Below the pieces are notes generated by a model. The model did no database searches, was not told where the DNA came from, and saw only the letters and a program-made list of their open reading frames with translations. From assembly GCA_031179305.1 (NCBI GenBank), contig JAPSHX010000007.1:62001-126000 (forward strand): DNA of 64,000 nt. The letters are read 5' to 3'. The position numbers were made by a program, and so were the translations under genes. Origin of the DNA: Paenarthrobacter sp. (lineage in GTDB: Bacteria; Actinomycetota; Actinomycetes; Actinomycetales; Micrococcaceae). Positions 26,394 to 37,754 of the stretch are shown piece by piece (the stretch's first letter is position 1; each line of letters begins with the position of its first letter).

Positions 26394-27695
26394 CTAGGTA
26401 CGCTTTCGTGCTGTCTTGGACATGAGGCGCGGCAGGAATCCTGAACGCTGCTGCGCTGGCAGTTGGCCACGGGCCAAAGACAACACTACGCCCACGCCGC
26501 AAAGGGACATGATCAGCGCAGAGCCACCGTAGGAGATGAAAGGAAGCGGCACACCCACCACGGGAAGGAGCTGGGTCACCACGGCCATGTTCATACTTGC
26601 CTGGCCGAGCAGCCACACCATGATTCCACCCGCAAGGGTGCGCTGGAAAGGATCGGTCTGCCTGACCACCACACGGAAGATGGCAATACCCAGAATCGCG
26701 AACAGGACCAAGACCACGATGGTCCCTACGAGGCCCAGTTCCTCGCCGATAATGGCGAAAATGAAGTCATTGTGGGCTTCCGGAAGCCAGTTGTATTTCT
26801 GCCGGCTTTGTCCGAGGCCCAGCCCGGTCCAGCTCCCCTGCGCCAGGCCGTACATGCCGTTGGTGGATTGGAAATCGAAGTCGAACTGCTCGGTGCACTG
26901 CCGGGACGCCGTTCCCAACCACGACGTGATGCGGCAGATCCTGTTGGAGCTGCTGATGGTGCCCAGGACGGCGCCAACGGCACCGACTGCGCCGGCGATG
27001 GCCAGCATGCGGCCCGGAACGCCCGCAAAGTAGAGCCCGGCAGCGGTGATCGCCGCGATGACGATGACTGTTCCGAGGTCGTTCCCCAACATCACCAATG
27101 TAATCACCAGGCCTGCGCCTGGAACCACGGGAATGATGACGTGCATCCAGCGGTGAAGGAGCTTCTGCTTCCGGGCGAGGACAGCAGCGATCCAGACGCA
27201 GAGGATCAGCTTGGCCATCTCGGAGGGCTGGAGGGTGACACCGCCGATGTCGATCCAGTTCTTGTTGCCGTTGACGGTGTTGCCCATGACCTGCACCAAG
27301 GCAAGGAGGACAATCACGGCCCCCAGCGCCCACCAGGACAGTTTTTTCATCCAGTTCACGTTGGTCCGTGAGATGACGTACATCGCAATGAGTCCAACGA
27401 CGCCGAAGACTGCCTGTTTGAGGGCATCGGCGTAGGGTGACTTGCCCTCGGAGATGGCTTCAACGCTGGAGGCTGACAACACCATCATGATGCCAATGGC
27501 CGTCAACGCAAGGGCACAGCCGAGGATCAGGTAATACGTGGAGCTGTTGGGGGCTTTGCCCTTGCCTTCAAGGCTCTCCCAGAAGCTGCGCAGGTGACCA
27601 CGGAGCCCCTTGGACCGGCTGTCGCCAACAGGCGTGGCCTTGGACTTCCCGTCCCGGGGTTCTTTGCCGCGGGTGCGGGTGGGCGTGCTGACCAT
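26394..27695 (-). CDS. ftsW: Septal SEDS glycosyltransferase FtsW
   Basis: Polymerises lipid II at the septum with FtsI. The 433 residues have a basic cytoplasmic N-terminus of about 50 residues, then about ten spans, for example YLILGCALALTAIGIMMVLS and ALGAVIVLLALVQVMGNTVN. SEDS signatures are GGVTLQPSEMAKLILCVWIA, QSRQKYNWLPEAHNDFIFAI, GEELGLVG and LPVVGVPLPFISYGGSALIM. A strong GGAGTAACA precedes the ATG at 27695, which is 2 bp past the murD stop. Confidence 0.97.
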   Translation of the reverse strand: MVSTPTRTRGKEPRDGKSKATPVGDSRSKGLRGHLRSFWESLEGKGKAPNSSTYYLILGCALALTAIGIMMVLSASSVEAISEGKSPYADALKQAVFGVVGLIAMYVISRTNVNWMKKLSWWALGAVIVLLALVQVMGNTVNGNKNWIDIGGVTLQPSEMAKLILCVWIAAVLARKQKLLHRWMHVIIPVVPGAGLVITLVMLGNDLGTVIVIAAITAAGLYFAGVPGRMLAIAGAVGAVGAVLGTISSSNRICRITSWLGTASRQCTEQFDFDFQSTNGMYGLAQGSWTGLGLGQSRQKYNWLPEAHNDFIFAIIGEELGLVGTIVVLVLFAILGIAIFRVVVRQTDPFQRTLAGGIMVWLLGQASMNMAVVTQLLPVVGVPLPFISYGGSALIMSLCGVGVVLSLARGQLPAQQRSGFLPRLMSKTARKRT

Positions 27696-27697
27696 TG

Positions 27698-29272
27698 TTA
27701 CTCCTCGGTGGTCGGTGCCTGCCCTTCCACAAGCTCGCGAACTGCCAGGACGAAAGCGTCGCCACGGTGAGCGTAGGAAGAGAACTGATCCATGGATGCA
27801 GCCGCTGGTGCCATCAGGACGGTATCGCCGGGCGCTGCCACTCCGCCGGCCGAAGCTACGGCCTGGGCCATGATGGTCTCACCGTAGATTGGCGAAGCGG
27901 CGTCTCCGGCTGCGATCTGCACCCCTTCAGTGTCGCCCTTGGGGGGCGCGATCACGGGGACATCCGGTGCGTGTCGCTGGAGGGCACCCTCCAACGCCTC
28001 TGTGTCAGTGCCAATGAGCACAACGGCTTTCAATCGGGGTGCATGCTCTTTGACGAGGTCATCGTAGTTGACGCCCTTGGAAAGGCCACCGGCGATCCAG
28101 ACAACCCGCTGAAAAGCCGAAAGCGCGGCGGATGCCGCGTGTGGATTGGTTGCCTTGGAGTCATTGATCCACAGGACGTCGTTGTGATTGGCCACTAACT
28201 GGATGCGGTGCGCACCTGGCAGGAAGTTGGTCAGACCCTGTTTCACAGCGACTGGTTCGATACCGTAGGCACGGACGAGGGCCGCCGCTGCGAGGGCGTT
28301 GGCTACCATGTGGCGAGGTGCCACCGGACCAAGATCGGACATTGCAGCAAGTTCCGCCGCGGAATCCTTGCGCTCTGCTATGAAAGCCCGGTCAACAAGC
28401 AGGCCGTCCACCACACCGAGCATGCTCACTGCCGGTGTGTTCGTGGTGAAGCCGATGGCCCGGCACCCTTCCACGACGTCGGCGTTCTCTACCATTCGCT
28501 CGGTTTCGATTTGTTCCGCGTTGTAGATGGCGGCCTTCTGGGTGTTCTCGTACACCTTTGCTTTGTCCGCGAGGTACGAGGCATAGGAGCCGTGCCAATC
28601 AACGTGGTCCTCGGCAACATTCAGGCAGACACTTGCCACTGGAGACAACGAGTGGCTCCAGTGCAGCTGGAAACTGGACAGCTCAACAGCGAAAGCGTCA
28701 TAGTCCACCGGATCCCGGAGCGCATCAAGAATAGGCGTGCCGACGTTTCCCACTGCAATCGCCTTAAGTCCGGCTGCTTGCAGCATGGATTCGGCCATCC
28801 CCACTGTGGTGGTCTTGCCGTTGGTGCCGGTGATTGTGAGCCAGTCAGCTGTCTTGCGCCCAGCGCGCTCCCTGAGGCGCCAGGCAAGCTCCACGTCCCC
28901 CCAGACAGCGATGTGCCTCCGCTTGGCAGCGGCGAGCAGTGCTTGGTCGGGGCGCCAACCCGGCGAGGTCACCACAAGCTCGGGCAACGTTCCGTCAATC
29001 AGCGGGAGTACCTTCACGGCTTCCTCCCCCAACAACACATCAACGGCACCCACAATTTTCAGGGTGTCGGCTTGGGCTTTGGCCTTTGCGCTGGTGGCGG
29101 CGTCAACCACTACAACCTTTGCGCCAAGTTCGATCAGGGTGTCTGCAGCTGAGAAGCCGGACACACCGATTCCGGTCACCACGACGCGCAGACCGGCCCA
29201 GTCAGCATCCCAGCTGGTGAGTTCGTTGAGCCTGTCCGCGTTCGACGGCGTCGTACCCGGGTTTTCGTTCAC
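27698..29272 (-). CDS. murD: UDP-N-acetylmuramoyl-L-alanine-D-glutamate ligase
   Basis: Adds D-Glu to UDP-MurNAc-L-Ala. From GTG at 29272 it has 524 residues, starting [20 protein letters not shown]. It contains [32 protein letters not shown], the ATP loop [53 protein letters not shown] and [20 protein letters not shown] with KATNPHA. The GTG overlaps the mraY stop by 4 nt (GTGA); an ATG 15 bp upstream has no ribosome binding site. Confidence 0.96.
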   Translation of the reverse strand: MNENPGTTPSNADRLNELTSWDADWAGLRVVVTGIGVSGFSAADTLIELGAKVVVVDAATSAKAKAQADTLKIVGAVDVLLGEEAVKVLPLIDGTLPELVVTSPGWRPDQALLAAAKRRHIAVWGDVELAWRLRERAGRKTADWLTITGTNGKTTTVGMAESMLQAAGLKAIAVGNVGTPILDALRDPVDYDAFAVELSSFQLHWSHSLSPVASVCLNVAEDHVDWHGSYASYLADKAKVYENTQKAAIYNAEQIETERMVENADVVEGCRAIGFTTNTPAVSMLGVVDGLLVDRAFIAERKDSAAELAAMSDLGPVAPRHMVANALAAAALVRAYGIEPVAVKQGLTNFLPGAHRIQLVANHNDVLWINDSKATNPHAASAALSAFQRVVWIAGGLSKGVNYDDLVKEHAPRLKAVVLIGTDTEALEGALQRHAPDVPVIAPPKGDTEGVQIAAGDAASPIYGETIMAQAVASAGGVAAPGDTVLMAPAAASMDQFSSYAHRGDAFVLAVRELVEGQAPTTEE

Positions 29273-30378
29273 AGCAGCACCACCCATTCAGCATAGAAAA
29301 TTCCAAGGCCGGCAGCCACGAAGAGCCCTGCGAGGATCCAGAACCGGACCACAACGGTAACTTCGTCCCAGCCCTTCAATTCAAAGTGGTGCTGTAACGG
29401 TGCCATCTTGAAAACGCGCTTTCCACCACTGAGCTTGAAGAAGCCCACTTGGATGATGACGGACAGAGTGATCAGGACAAAGAGGCCACCGATGAAGGCG
29501 AGCAGGAGTTCGGTGCGTGACAGGATGGCAAATGCCGCAACGGCACCACCAATGGCCAAGGATCCCGTGTCACCCATGAAGATCTTGGCGGGTGATGTAT
29601 TCCACCACAGGAATCCAACCAGCGCAGCACTGAGGATGGCCGCCAGCAGGGCAAGGTCCATGGGGTCGCGAACCTGGTAGCAACCACTGCCGGCTTCCCG
29701 TGGTGAGCCGCAGGCCTGGTTGTTCTGCCAGATCCCCATGATGGTGTAGGCACCGAAGACCATGATGGAGGCTCCGGCAGCCAATCCATCCAGGCCGTCA
29801 GTCAAGTTCACCCCATTGGTAGCCGCGGTGATGATCAGGTTGGACCAGAGCACGAACAGGATGGCACCCACCACCGTGCCGCCGAACGCGAGGTCCAACC
29901 AGGGGATATCCCGGACCAGGGAAATCTGGGTAGATGCAGGACGCAGGCCGTCCTCATTGGGGAACTGGAGAACCAGGACCGCGAAGATGATGCCAACGGC
30001 AGCCTGGAGGATCAGCTTGGCCCGTGCATTGAGGCCCAGGCTGCGCTTGTTGGAGATCTTGATGAAGTCATCAAGGAAGCCTACAAAGCCCATTCCCACC
30101 ATGAGGAACAGCAGAAGCAGCCCGGAGGCCGACGGCCCGGCAGAATTCGGGTTCATCATCCACATGATCAGGTGTGTCACGAAGTAGCTGATGAGTACCG
30201 CGGCCACCACCACGGTTCCACCCATGGTGGGGGTGCCGCGCTTGGTGTGATGGGAAGTGGGTCCGTCATCACGGATGAATTGTCCGTAGCTCTTGGCCAC
30301 CAGGAACCTGATAAAGAGGGGCGTCCCTATCAGGGCCACCAGAAGGGCGACGCCGGCGCCGATCAAAAGTGCAATCAC
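29269..30378 (-). CDS. mraY: Phospho-MurNAc-pentapeptide transferase
   Basis: Makes lipid I by joining phospho-MurNAc-pentapeptide to undecaprenyl phosphate. The 369-residue polytopic protein has the family blocks [40 protein letters not shown] (catalytic Asp pair), [20 protein letters not shown] and [12 protein letters not shown] [20 protein letters not shown], then [20 protein letters not shown]. It starts at GTG 30378, overlapping murF by GTGA. Confidence 0.97.
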   Translation of the reverse strand: MIALLIGAGVALLVALIGTPLFIRFLVAKSYGQFIRDDGPTSHHTKRGTPTMGGTVVVAAVLISYFVTHLIMWMMNPNSAGPSASGLLLLFLMVGMGFVGFLDDFIKISNKRSLGLNARAKLILQAAVGIIFAVLVLQFPNEDGLRPASTQISLVRDIPWLDLAFGGTVVGAILFVLWSNLIITAATNGVNLTDGLDGLAAGASIMVFGAYTIMGIWQNNQACGSPREAGSGCYQVRDPMDLALLAAILSAALVGFLWWNTSPAKIFMGDTGSLAIGGAVAAFAILSRTELLLAFIGGLFVLITLSVIIQVGFFKLSGGKRVFKMAPLQHHFELKGWDEVTVVVRFWILAGLFVAAGLGIFYAEWVVLL

Positions 30379-31865
30379 AGCAGCTCGTTCCCTTCGCTTG
30401 CGGCAGCTTCGGCCGCGTTGTCTCCGGTGGGCTCGGCCCGTGGAGGTAATGCTATCCGATCACCCAAATGCCGTAGTCCCACACCGTTGGAGGACTTGAA
30501 GAGCACCAGGTCTCCGGGTTTCAGCTCATTTTGAAGCAGCTCATAGGCTTCTTCCACAGTCTCCGTGAACGAGCACTCGTCACCCCAGGAACCCTCCTGG
30601 ATAGCGGAGATGTAGAGGGCACGGGCTTCGCGTCCCACTACCACCAGCCTGGAAATATTCAACCGCACCACCTGGGTACCCACGGCGGTGTGCTCGCGGA
30701 TGGAGTCCTCCCCCAGCTCGAGCATCGCGCCAAGAACCGCCCACGTCCTTCTGCCTTGTCCAAGGTCAGCCAGCGTCCGCAGGGCAGCCCGCATCGATTC
30801 CGGGTTGGCGTTGTAAGCGTCGTTGATGATGGTGACGCCGTCTTCACGTTCAGTACGCTCCATCCGCCAGCGGCTGGCTGCCGACTGGGAGCTGAGCGAA
30901 GAGGCAATATCAGCGGCCGGGATGCCGGCGGCGAACGCGGCTGCGGCTGCTGCCAGGAGATTGGTGAGGTGGTGGCCGCCGATCAGGCGGCTTCGCACCT
31001 CAACAGACGGGCCGCCGTCGGGAAGCACCAGATCAAACTCAGGGAAACCTTGCTCATTCACTACAAGGTTGCGGGCTTCCACCTCTTCGGTGGTAGCCGG
31101 CGAAGCCGAGAAGCCAAGGACCTTGGCTTTAGTCCTGGTGCGCATGGCGGCAACCCGGCCATCATCGAGGTTGATCACAGCTGTGCCATGCTCGCCAAGG
31201 GCTTCTACCAGTTCGCCTTTGGTCTTGGCGATGTTCTCCACACCACCGAACTCGCCCGCGTGAGCGGTGCCAACTACCAGGACCACGCCAATATCCGGCT
31301 TGACCATGTCTGCCAGGTACTTGATGTGGCCCAGACCGGTAGCGCCCATCTCGATCACCAGGAAGCGGGTGTTGGCATCCGCGGCAAATACCGTCAACGG
31401 GACGCCCACCTCGCCGTTGTAGGAGCCCCGGGGAGCCACAGTGGCGCCGGCGGTAGATAGAACACCGGCAAGGAGGTCCTTGGTGGTGGTTTTGCCCGCT
31501 GATCCCGTGATGCCGATGACCGTAAAGTCCTCGCCGCGGTTCTGGCGATCTGCACGGATGCGACGGACGGCCTCTGCCGCCAACGCGCCCATGGCCAAGA
31601 CAGCATCCTCAACCACGACGGCGGGATGGGGGCGGCCGTCGGCATCGGTCACTTCGCGTTCGCCGAGAACCAGAACGGCACCTCGTTCGAAAGCGGCGTC
31701 GACGAAGTCGTGACCATCGGCGTGATCGCCGGGCTTGGCCACGTACAGCGATCCGGGCGTCGCTTCCCGTGAATCAGTGACGACGGAAGTGGGCACGATG
31801 TCCGGATCTCCGGTCAATCGGCCATGGGTGATGTCGGCGATCTCCGCCGCAGTAAGTGCAATCAT
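30375..31865 (-). CDS. murF: UDP-MurNAc-tripeptide-D-alanyl-D-alanine ligase
   Basis: Adds D-Ala-D-Ala to complete the UDP-MurNAc-pentapeptide. Its 496 residues show ATP loop [72 protein letters not shown] and [20 protein letters not shown], all typical MurF. Six bases separate it from murE; it overlaps mraY by 4 nt. Confidence 0.97.
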   Translation of the reverse strand: MIALTAAEIADITHGRLTGDPDIVPTSVVTDSREATPGSLYVAKPGDHADGHDFVDAAFERGAVLVLGEREVTDADGRPHPAVVVEDAVLAMGALAAEAVRRIRADRQNRGEDFTVIGITGSAGKTTTKDLLAGVLSTAGATVAPRGSYNGEVGVPLTVFAADANTRFLVIEMGATGLGHIKYLADMVKPDIGVVLVVGTAHAGEFGGVENIAKTKGELVEALGEHGTAVINLDDGRVAAMRTRTKAKVLGFSASPATTEEVEARNLVVNEQGFPEFDLVLPDGGPSVEVRSRLIGGHHLTNLLAAAAAAFAAGIPAADIASSLSSQSAASRWRMERTEREDGVTIINDAYNANPESMRAALRTLADLGQGRRTWAVLGAMLELGEDSIREHTAVGTQVVRLNISRLVVVGREARALYISAIQEGSWGDECSFTETVEEAYELLQNELKPGDLVLFKSSNGVGLRHLGDRIALPPRAEPTGDNAAEAAASEGNELL

Positions 31866-31871
31866 CTCGGT

Positions 31872-33518
31872 TTAGGACTCTATCCGCTGGTCCGCTGAAA
31901 CGCTGAATCCCTTGGATGTCAAGGCGGCCCGCAACTCCACCCTGTCGTCCAGGGCTAGATTCACTCCCTTGACCTCTTGCCACACCTCGTGTCCGCGCCC
32001 GGCGATGAGGATAGTGTCCTTGCTGGTCGCCATATCCACGGCCAGTCTGATGGCTGCATCCCTCGGGTAGGACTCGATGATTTCGCAGTTCAGGTTTTCG
32101 GAGTCCCGGGCCTCGTGCGCACCCTGCAGGACTTCGGCCCGGATCGCTGCTGCATCCTCGTCGTGGGGATCGTCATCGCTGATGATCACGATGTCGGCGA
32201 GGCGGGCGGCGATGGCTCCCATGGTGGGCCGCTTACCCTGGTCGCGCTGACCCGTTGCCCCGAAGACCACGATCACACGGGAGCCCTCGAGGGGTGAACG
32301 GACGGCTTCCAAGGCACGGGACAAAGCGTCAGGATTGTGGGCAAAATCAACAATGGAGGCGGGTTCTGCAGAGACAAGCTGCATGCGTCCGGGCACTGCC
32401 ACGGTGAACGGATCAAGCGCATCCAAGGCAGCCTGGAGCGTGTTTTGGTCCACGCCGGATGCCAGGACCATGAGCGTGGCCAAGGCTGCATTTGCCACGT
32501 TGAAATCTCCCGGCAAGCCGGTGTGGACGCGCAGGCTTCGTCCGTCGACGTGCCTGACTTCAAATTCCGAGCCCAGACCGCGCGCCGTGATGGACGCCAC
32601 GTTCCAGTCGGCGTTGACGTTGCCGGCAGCGAGGGGCTTGGTGGCGAGGGTTGTGACCGGTATGTCGGCCGAATCGGCCAGCTTGCGTCCCCAGTCGTCG
32701 TCCACCGTGACCACGGCGTGCCTGGCCCTGCCTGCAGTGAAAAGTTCAGCCTTGGTTCGGAAATACTCGTCCATGCTGCCATGCAGATCCAGGTGGTCCT
32801 GGGTCAGGTTGGTGAAACCTGCGACGTCGAACATCACTCCGTCCACGCGGTGGTAAGAGATGGCGTGGGACGAGACTTCCATGGATGCCGCGTCCAATCC
32901 CCGTTCACGCATCAGGGCAAGCAGCGCGTGGACATCGGTGGATTCCGGGGTCGTCAGGAGGCTGGGGATCGGCTCCCCGCCTGCAACGATTTCAATGGTT
33001 CCAATGAGGCCGGGCTTCTTACCCAAGGCGCGCATTAATGAGTTGATGAAGTACGTGGTGGTGGTCTTTCCGTTGGTGCCGGTGACACCGAAAAGCGTCG
33101 GGAAGCCGCTATCCGCGGGCTGGCTGCGGTAGATCAGTGCAGCCAAGCGCCCGACGGCGGTTCGCGGCTCGTGGACGATGAGTACGGGCACAGGCTGCTC
33201 ACCCGCAAGCGCAAGCTGGCGCGCCCCGGCGTCGTCCGTGACCACCGCAACTGCCCCGGCCTCGACTGCCTGCGGTACGTAGTCGGCACCGTGGCGGGAA
33301 GCTCCGGGCAAGGCCATATAGAGATCGCCTTCTTCGACGGCCCTGGAGTTGAGGGTAACGCCTGTCACTGCCCTGTCCTGGCTGGCATCCGGAGCGCTGA
33401 CACCCAGTGCGTCGGCGATGACTGCCAACGGCACTGCCGCCACGGATGCGGGACGAAAGCCGGTCTGGCCGGCATCCGGCGTTGTGGCGCTGATAGCTGC
33501 CTCATTGTGCTCTGACAC
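31872..33518 (-). CDS. murE: UDP-MurNAc-L-alanyl-D-glutamate-L-lysine ligase (probable)
   Basis: Adds the third stem-peptide residue. The 548 residues have ATP loop [60 protein letters not shown] and VDFAHNPDALSRALEAVRSP. The residue-selecting motif, DNPR in enzymes that add meso-diaminopimelate, reads DDPH in IISDDDPHDEDAAAIRAEVL. This fits L-lysine addition, in line with the L-Lys (A3alpha) walls of Arthrobacter, but specificity is inferred. The N-terminal 45 residues are a variable extension. The start is GTG at 33518 with GGAG upstream. Confidence 0.94.
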   Translation of the reverse strand: MSEHNEAAISATTPDAGQTGFRPASVAAVPLAVIADALGVSAPDASQDRAVTGVTLNSRAVEEGDLYMALPGASRHGADYVPQAVEAGAVAVVTDDAGARQLALAGEQPVPVLIVHEPRTAVGRLAALIYRSQPADSGFPTLFGVTGTNGKTTTTYFINSLMRALGKKPGLIGTIEIVAGGEPIPSLLTTPESTDVHALLALMRERGLDAASMEVSSHAISYHRVDGVMFDVAGFTNLTQDHLDLHGSMDEYFRTKAELFTAGRARHAVVTVDDDWGRKLADSADIPVTTLATKPLAAGNVNADWNVASITARGLGSEFEVRHVDGRSLRVHTGLPGDFNVANAALATLMVLASGVDQNTLQAALDALDPFTVAVPGRMQLVSAEPASIVDFAHNPDALSRALEAVRSPLEGSRVIVVFGATGQRDQGKRPTMGAIAARLADIVIISDDDPHDEDAAAIRAEVLQGAHEARDSENLNCEIIESYPRDAAIRLAVDMATSKDTILIAGRGHEVWQEVKGVNLALDDRVELRAALTSKGFSVSADQRIES

Positions 33519-33619
33519 GTGGTTCTCCGTTGGTGCTCGTGGAACGACCGGCTTGGGGCCAGCGGCACCCGGGCCGTAGTGGTGGATCGATTTTTGGCCG
33601 AACAGACGCCCAAAAAAGC

Positions 33620-35416
33620 TTACTTGACGAACTGGGGCAACCGCGCGGGCGTTCCGGTGGACGGCGCCACGTTGTAGGTCCGGAGGACCTGCGCCATCAC
33701 TGAACGGAATACGGGTCCGTTCGTCACTCCGTAGATATTTCCCTTGGGGCGCTGAAGCACCACTTCCACGATGAACCTGGGGTCATCCATGGGTGCCATG
33801 CCCACCATTGAGGCAGTGAATCCGTCGAACCCCGGCAGTCCGTCCTCGCGTGGAGCTTGGGACGTACCCGTCTTTGCTCCGACGCGGTAGCCGTCAATGG
33901 CTGCATCCTTGATCTGCCCCTCGGTCACGGCGCTTTCCAGGATGTCCCGAACCTGTTGGGCAGTTTCTTTGGATACCACTTGGCGGGAGTCCTTGGCGGG
34001 AACCTTTTGTTCCTCACCATCCGGAGTGATGTAGCTGTCAATGAGCCTGGGCTGGAGCATTACGCCGTCGTTGGCAATGCTCTGGAAGGCGCGCACGGTC
34101 TGGAGCGTCGATTGTGAGACGCCTTGCCCAAACAGCACGGTGTACTGCTGGCGGTCGTCCCACTGCTCGGGCTTGGCCAGGATGCCTGTGGCTTCCGCGG
34201 GCAGGCCGATGTCGGTCTGCTCACCGATGCCGAACTTTCTCAACCAGTCGTACCGTTGTTCCTTGGTGAGCCGGCTGCCCGCCATCACCGTTCCGGTGTT
34301 CATGGACCAGCCGAGAATACCGGCGAGGGTGCGCTCTTCAGTGCCGTGCTCGAATGCGTCGGTGAAGGTCTGCCCATCGATGGTGTACGCAGCGGGGGTA
34401 GTGAAGTGGTCCAAGGGAAATGACTTCCCCTCCTCGATCACGGCTGCGGCAGTGATCATCTTCTGCACGGAACCGGGCTCATAGGCGGCCGTTACGGACC
34501 TGACACCGCGATCCTTGGCATCAACTTTCCCGGGGTCATTGGGGTCAGGAGAATTGGTATCGGCCAAGGCAATGAGATTACCAGTCTTGGTGTCGATCAC
34601 AATGATGGAACCCCACTCGGCGTTCATCTTGTTGACTTGGCTTTGGATTGCCTGCTGCGCAAAATACTGGATGTCCGTGTTGATGGTCAGCTTGACGTCG
34701 CTGCCATCGACGGCAGGCGTGAGCTCATCTGTCGCCACCGGAATCCTGAGTCCATCAGCACCGATCTCAAAAACACGTTTACCTTCAACACCGCGAAGAA
34801 TCTCGTCCTGGGTTTGTTCGATGCCGGCCTGCCCGTTGGTTCCGTCCTTGAGGAAACCAACCACGCCGCCGGCAACGCTGCCGTTGGGATAAACTCGCTT
34901 GCTGACACCCTCAGCGCTAAGACCCGGGATATACAGCTTGGAAATCCGGTTTTCCAGCTCCGGCTTCACATCTTTCGCCACCATGAAGTACTTCTTGTCC
35001 CCGGTAAGGGACTCCCGGATTGTGCTTTCATCCGCCCCCAGAAGCCCGGCCAGGTCAGAGATCCCCTGATCACGGGTGATCTCGTCCAGCTTCTCAGTCT
35101 TCTCATTGAAGCGATGGAAGGTCTCCGTGCCGGTATTGACCGTCTGGTCCACCACGATGTTGTACCGGATCACGCTGCTGGCCAGCACCGTCCCGTTGGC
35201 ATCGACAATCTGCCCCCGCTCGGCAGGGAGTACTTGCGGAGTGAGGCGGCTTGCCAAGGCAGCTTCAGCCATCCCGCCCATATCCAGGCCTTGAACCATG
35301 AACAGCTTGCCACCCACCACCAGGAGCAAGGTCAGCATGATGCCGAGGCCAACGCGCAACCGCTTTCTTGCCACCGGCGTCTTCGTTTTCTTCGATGTGC
35401 CGGGGTTCTTTGCCAC
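33620..35416 (-). CDS. ftsI: Septal transpeptidase FtsI (PBP3)
   Basis: Class B penicillin-binding protein that cross-links septal peptidoglycan as partner of FtsW. The 598 residues have a basic N-terminus, one span (VGLGIMLTLLLVVGGKLFMV), a dimerisation domain and the transpeptidase domain with active-site Ser in AAYEPGSVQKMITAA (SxxK), SxN in LGWSMNTGTVMAG and KTG in VGAKTGTSQAPREDG. No PASTA repeat is present. It lies 42 bp downstream of ftsL and 101 bp upstream of murE. Confidence 0.97.
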   Translation of the reverse strand: MAKNPGTSKKTKTPVARKRLRVGLGIMLTLLLVVGGKLFMVQGLDMGGMAEAALASRLTPQVLPAERGQIVDANGTVLASSVIRYNIVVDQTVNTGTETFHRFNEKTEKLDEITRDQGISDLAGLLGADESTIRESLTGDKKYFMVAKDVKPELENRISKLYIPGLSAEGVSKRVYPNGSVAGGVVGFLKDGTNGQAGIEQTQDEILRGVEGKRVFEIGADGLRIPVATDELTPAVDGSDVKLTINTDIQYFAQQAIQSQVNKMNAEWGSIIVIDTKTGNLIALADTNSPDPNDPGKVDAKDRGVRSVTAAYEPGSVQKMITAAAVIEEGKSFPLDHFTTPAAYTIDGQTFTDAFEHGTEERTLAGILGWSMNTGTVMAGSRLTKEQRYDWLRKFGIGEQTDIGLPAEATGILAKPEQWDDRQQYTVLFGQGVSQSTLQTVRAFQSIANDGVMLQPRLIDSYITPDGEEQKVPAKDSRQVVSKETAQQVRDILESAVTEGQIKDAAIDGYRVGAKTGTSQAPREDGLPGFDGFTASMVGMAPMDDPRFIVEVVLQRPKGNIYGVTNGPVFRSVMAQVLRTYNVAPSTGTPARLPQFVK

Positions 35417-35458
35417 GTTGATTCCTTGCTGCTGGCCTAGCTTCGGTGGACTGACGGT

Positions 35459-36112
35459 CTACTGCCCTGGTGCCTTTTGCCGGGGAGCCGGCACCGATCC
35501 CCCGTGGAGCTCTACGGGCGGCGTCGCTGCGGGAGACGCCGGGGTTGCCGCAGGGGTCGGGGGCGTTGGAGTTGCATCCGACTTGCGGCTTTCCAACGGG
35601 TCCTTGGTAGTCACCGACGGAACAACATCAATCAACCCCTCCACAGCCGGAGCAGCAAGCAGGGCTCCGGGATTATCTCCCTTAACTGCCGGTGATGCCT
35701 TACCGGTCACAGCCATGGTGTTCAGATCGATCTGGCCCTTAACGGTGGAAGCAACCATTCCCAACTCTGCAGCCTTCGCAGCGAGGTTCTGTGGAGCTTC
35801 AAAGTTCTGCTTCTTCTGTGTCAGGTCCTGGTTCTCTTTGTTCAGCGTGGCAGCTTCGGCTTTCAGCTGCACCAACTGGTACTGCGCTGTGGACACGGAG
35901 ATGTTCAGCACCAGGACAGTCAGGAGCGCGGCTGCCATCGCCACGAAGCACAGGACCACAAATGGTGTCCTGCGCTTACCCGGTGCACTGCGCACCACTG
36001 ACAGAGGAGTGCGGGCCTTGCGGGCCGTGTCGGGCTTTCCCGCTGGGACCGGAAGCGCACGTGCCGTGCTGCCCACCGTGGAGGGCAAAGTCTTCGCTGC
36101 GGCGTTGCTCAT
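35459..36112 (-). CDS. ftsL: FtsL-like divisome protein
   Basis: A 217-residue bitopic protein in the ftsL position between rsmH and ftsI. About 50 basic residues ([20 protein letters not shown]) precede one span ([20 protein letters not shown]), then a leucine-zipper coiled coil ([20 protein letters not shown]) and a [12 protein letters not shown] segment that is the FtsL/DivIC signature. The C-terminal 100 residues are Pro/Ala/Thr-rich and probably extended. Its ATG overlaps the rsmH stop by 4 nt. Confidence 0.9.
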   Translation of the reverse strand: MSNAAAKTLPSTVGSTARALPVPAGKPDTARKARTPLSVVRSAPGKRRTPFVVLCFVAMAAALLTVLVLNISVSTAQYQLVQLKAEAATLNKENQDLTQKKQNFEAPQNLAAKAAELGMVASTVKGQIDLNTMAVTGKASPAVKGDNPGALLAAPAVEGLIDVVPSVTTKDPLESRKSDATPTPPTPAATPASPAATPPVELHGGSVPAPRQKAPGQ

Positions 36113-37107
36113 GCGTCTCTCCTCTGTTTGATACGCTCCACTGCCCTCAACCGGGCAGACGCCGCGCGCGGGTTTTCAGCGATTTCTGCTGCCGTAGGTA
36201 CTTCCGTACCCTTGGTGATGGTCTTCAGTTCTGGTTTGTGTTCTTCAAGTTCAACCGGGAAACCGAGTGGTGCCGACGATTTGGAACCGGCTTGGAAAAC
36301 GGACTTCACGATCTTGTCCTCAAGGGAGTGATAGGACATGACCACAATCCGGCCCCCCATGGCCGTCGCGGCCACCGCTGCTGGAACTGCACGTTCCAGG
36401 ACATCGAGTTCCTCGTTGACCTCAATCCTTAAAGCCTGGAACGTGCGTTTGGCTGGGTGACCGCCACTCTTCGCTGCAGCGGCCGGGACAACGCTGCGGA
36501 TCTGCTCCACAAGTTCCCCAGTGGTGGCGAACGGCTTCTCCGCGCGAGCGTTAACGATCCGGTTGGCTATCCGCCCGGCAAACTTCTCCTCGCCCCATTT
36601 CCTGATGATGCGCACCAGTTCGTCTTCGCTGTAGTTGTTGACCACATCGGCTGCCGTTTGGCCGCGGCTGGTGTCCATCCGCATGTCCAGGGGAGCGTCG
36701 TAGGAATAAGCGAAACCACGCTCACGCTCATCCAACTGCAAGGACGAGACGCCGAGATCCATGAGAATGCCATGAACTTCCGGTATGCCAAGGTCCAGTA
36801 GTACGTCCTCAATCTCGTCGTACACGGCATGGACAAGATCGGTACGGTCGGAAAAGGGCTCCAAGCGTGCTCCGGCCAAGGCCAAGGCTTCCTCGTCGCG
36901 GTCGATACCGACGAGGTGGAGGTCGGGGAAACGCTGCAACATGGCTTCGGAGTGCCCTCCCATGCCCAGGGTTGCATCGATTGCGACAGGTCTTTCCCCA
37001 CGTTTCCTGGCAGCCTCAAACCCAGGGGCGAGCAAGTTGATGCAGCGGTCTTTCAGGACGGGCACGTGGCGCTCCGATGTGGGCTTTGCCGCGTCCTGCT
37101 CTTCCAC
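36109..37107 (-). CDS. rsmH: 16S rRNA (cytosine1402-N4)-methyltransferase
   Basis: Methylates N4 of C1402 in the 16S rRNA P-site. From GTG at 37107 the protein has 332 residues, beginning [20 protein letters not shown]. Hallmarks are [20 protein letters not shown] (SAM loop), [60 protein letters not shown] and [16 protein letters not shown]. The GTG has GGAGG a few bases upstream, while the ATG at 37137 has none and the longer open frame does not resemble the family. It overlaps ftsL by 4 nt and follows mraZ after a 169-bp gap. Confidence 0.96.
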   Translation of the reverse strand: MEEQDAAKPTSERHVPVLKDRCINLLAPGFEAARKRGERPVAIDATLGMGGHSEAMLQRFPDLHLVGIDRDEEALALAGARLEPFSDRTDLVHAVYDEIEDVLLDLGIPEVHGILMDLGVSSLQLDERERGFAYSYDAPLDMRMDTSRGQTAADVVNNYSEDELVRIIRKWGEEKFAGRIANRIVNARAEKPFATTGELVEQIRSVVPAAAAKSGGHPAKRTFQALRIEVNEELDVLERAVPAAVAATAMGGRIVVMSYHSLEDKIVKSVFQAGSKSSAPLGFPVELEEHKPELKTITKGTEVPTAAEIAENPRAASARLRAVERIKQRRDA

Positions 37108-37276
37108 GCTGCCTCCTCTTTCCTCAATCGCTTGCATGCTGATTCTTGAATCGGATCCCCATCCGCGCCTATCGTTCGGCCGGCCTGGCTCAGGGGAAGG
37201 TGAGCCAGGAAGACAGTTCGATGGGCGGCTGGAGATCCCATTCAAGAAGCTGGACTGCGGCTTCCTCCATCCGGGG

Positions 37277-37708
37277 TCAGATGAACCCGGGCAGATTGTC
37301 GTCGTCCGTTTCCGAGAAGGCTGCTTCCTTCTCGTTGAGGTACTCGTTCCAAGCGTCGGCATCCCAGATCTCCGCCCGGGTACCGGCACCGATGACTGCC
37401 AGTTCCCGACCAAGCCCTGCGTAAGCCCGGAGCGCCGGCGGAATCGTCACGCGCCCCTGCTTGTCAGGCACCTCATCAGAGGCTCCGGACAGGAAAACCC
37501 GAATGTAGTCACGCGCCTGCTTGGAAGACAGTGGCGCCTCCCGCATTGACTCGTGAATGCTTTCGAATTCTTTCTGGCTGAAGACGTAGATGCAGCGTTC
37601 CTGGCCCCTAGTGAGAACCAACCCATCGGCAAGCTCCTCACGAAACTTGGCGGGGAGGATGATCCGGCCCTTTTCATCGAGACGCGGCGAGTGAGTACCC
37701 AGAAACAC
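37277..37708 (-). CDS. mraZ: Transcriptional regulator MraZ
   Basis: Ring-forming DNA-binding protein that controls its own dcw operon. From GTG at 37708 it has 143 residues, the usual actinobacterial length, starting [20 protein letters not shown]. Two AbrB-like halves are visible, the first with [16 protein letters not shown], the second with [20 protein letters not shown] and [16 protein letters not shown]. The longer frame adds MRGGGP, not seen in homologues. Phased GTGG repeats, the expected type of MraZ site, lie 50-90 bp upstream. Confidence 0.96.
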   Translation of the reverse strand: MFLGTHSPRLDEKGRIILPAKFREELADGLVLTRGQERCIYVFSQKEFESIHESMREAPLSSKQARDYIRVFLSGASDEVPDKQGRVTIPPALRAYAGLGRELAVIGAGTRAEIWDADAWNEYLNEKEAAFSETDDDNLPGFI

Positions 37709-37754
37709 TGGCCCACCGCCCCTCAATCAAGGTGCCCGCACATACCCAACACTG

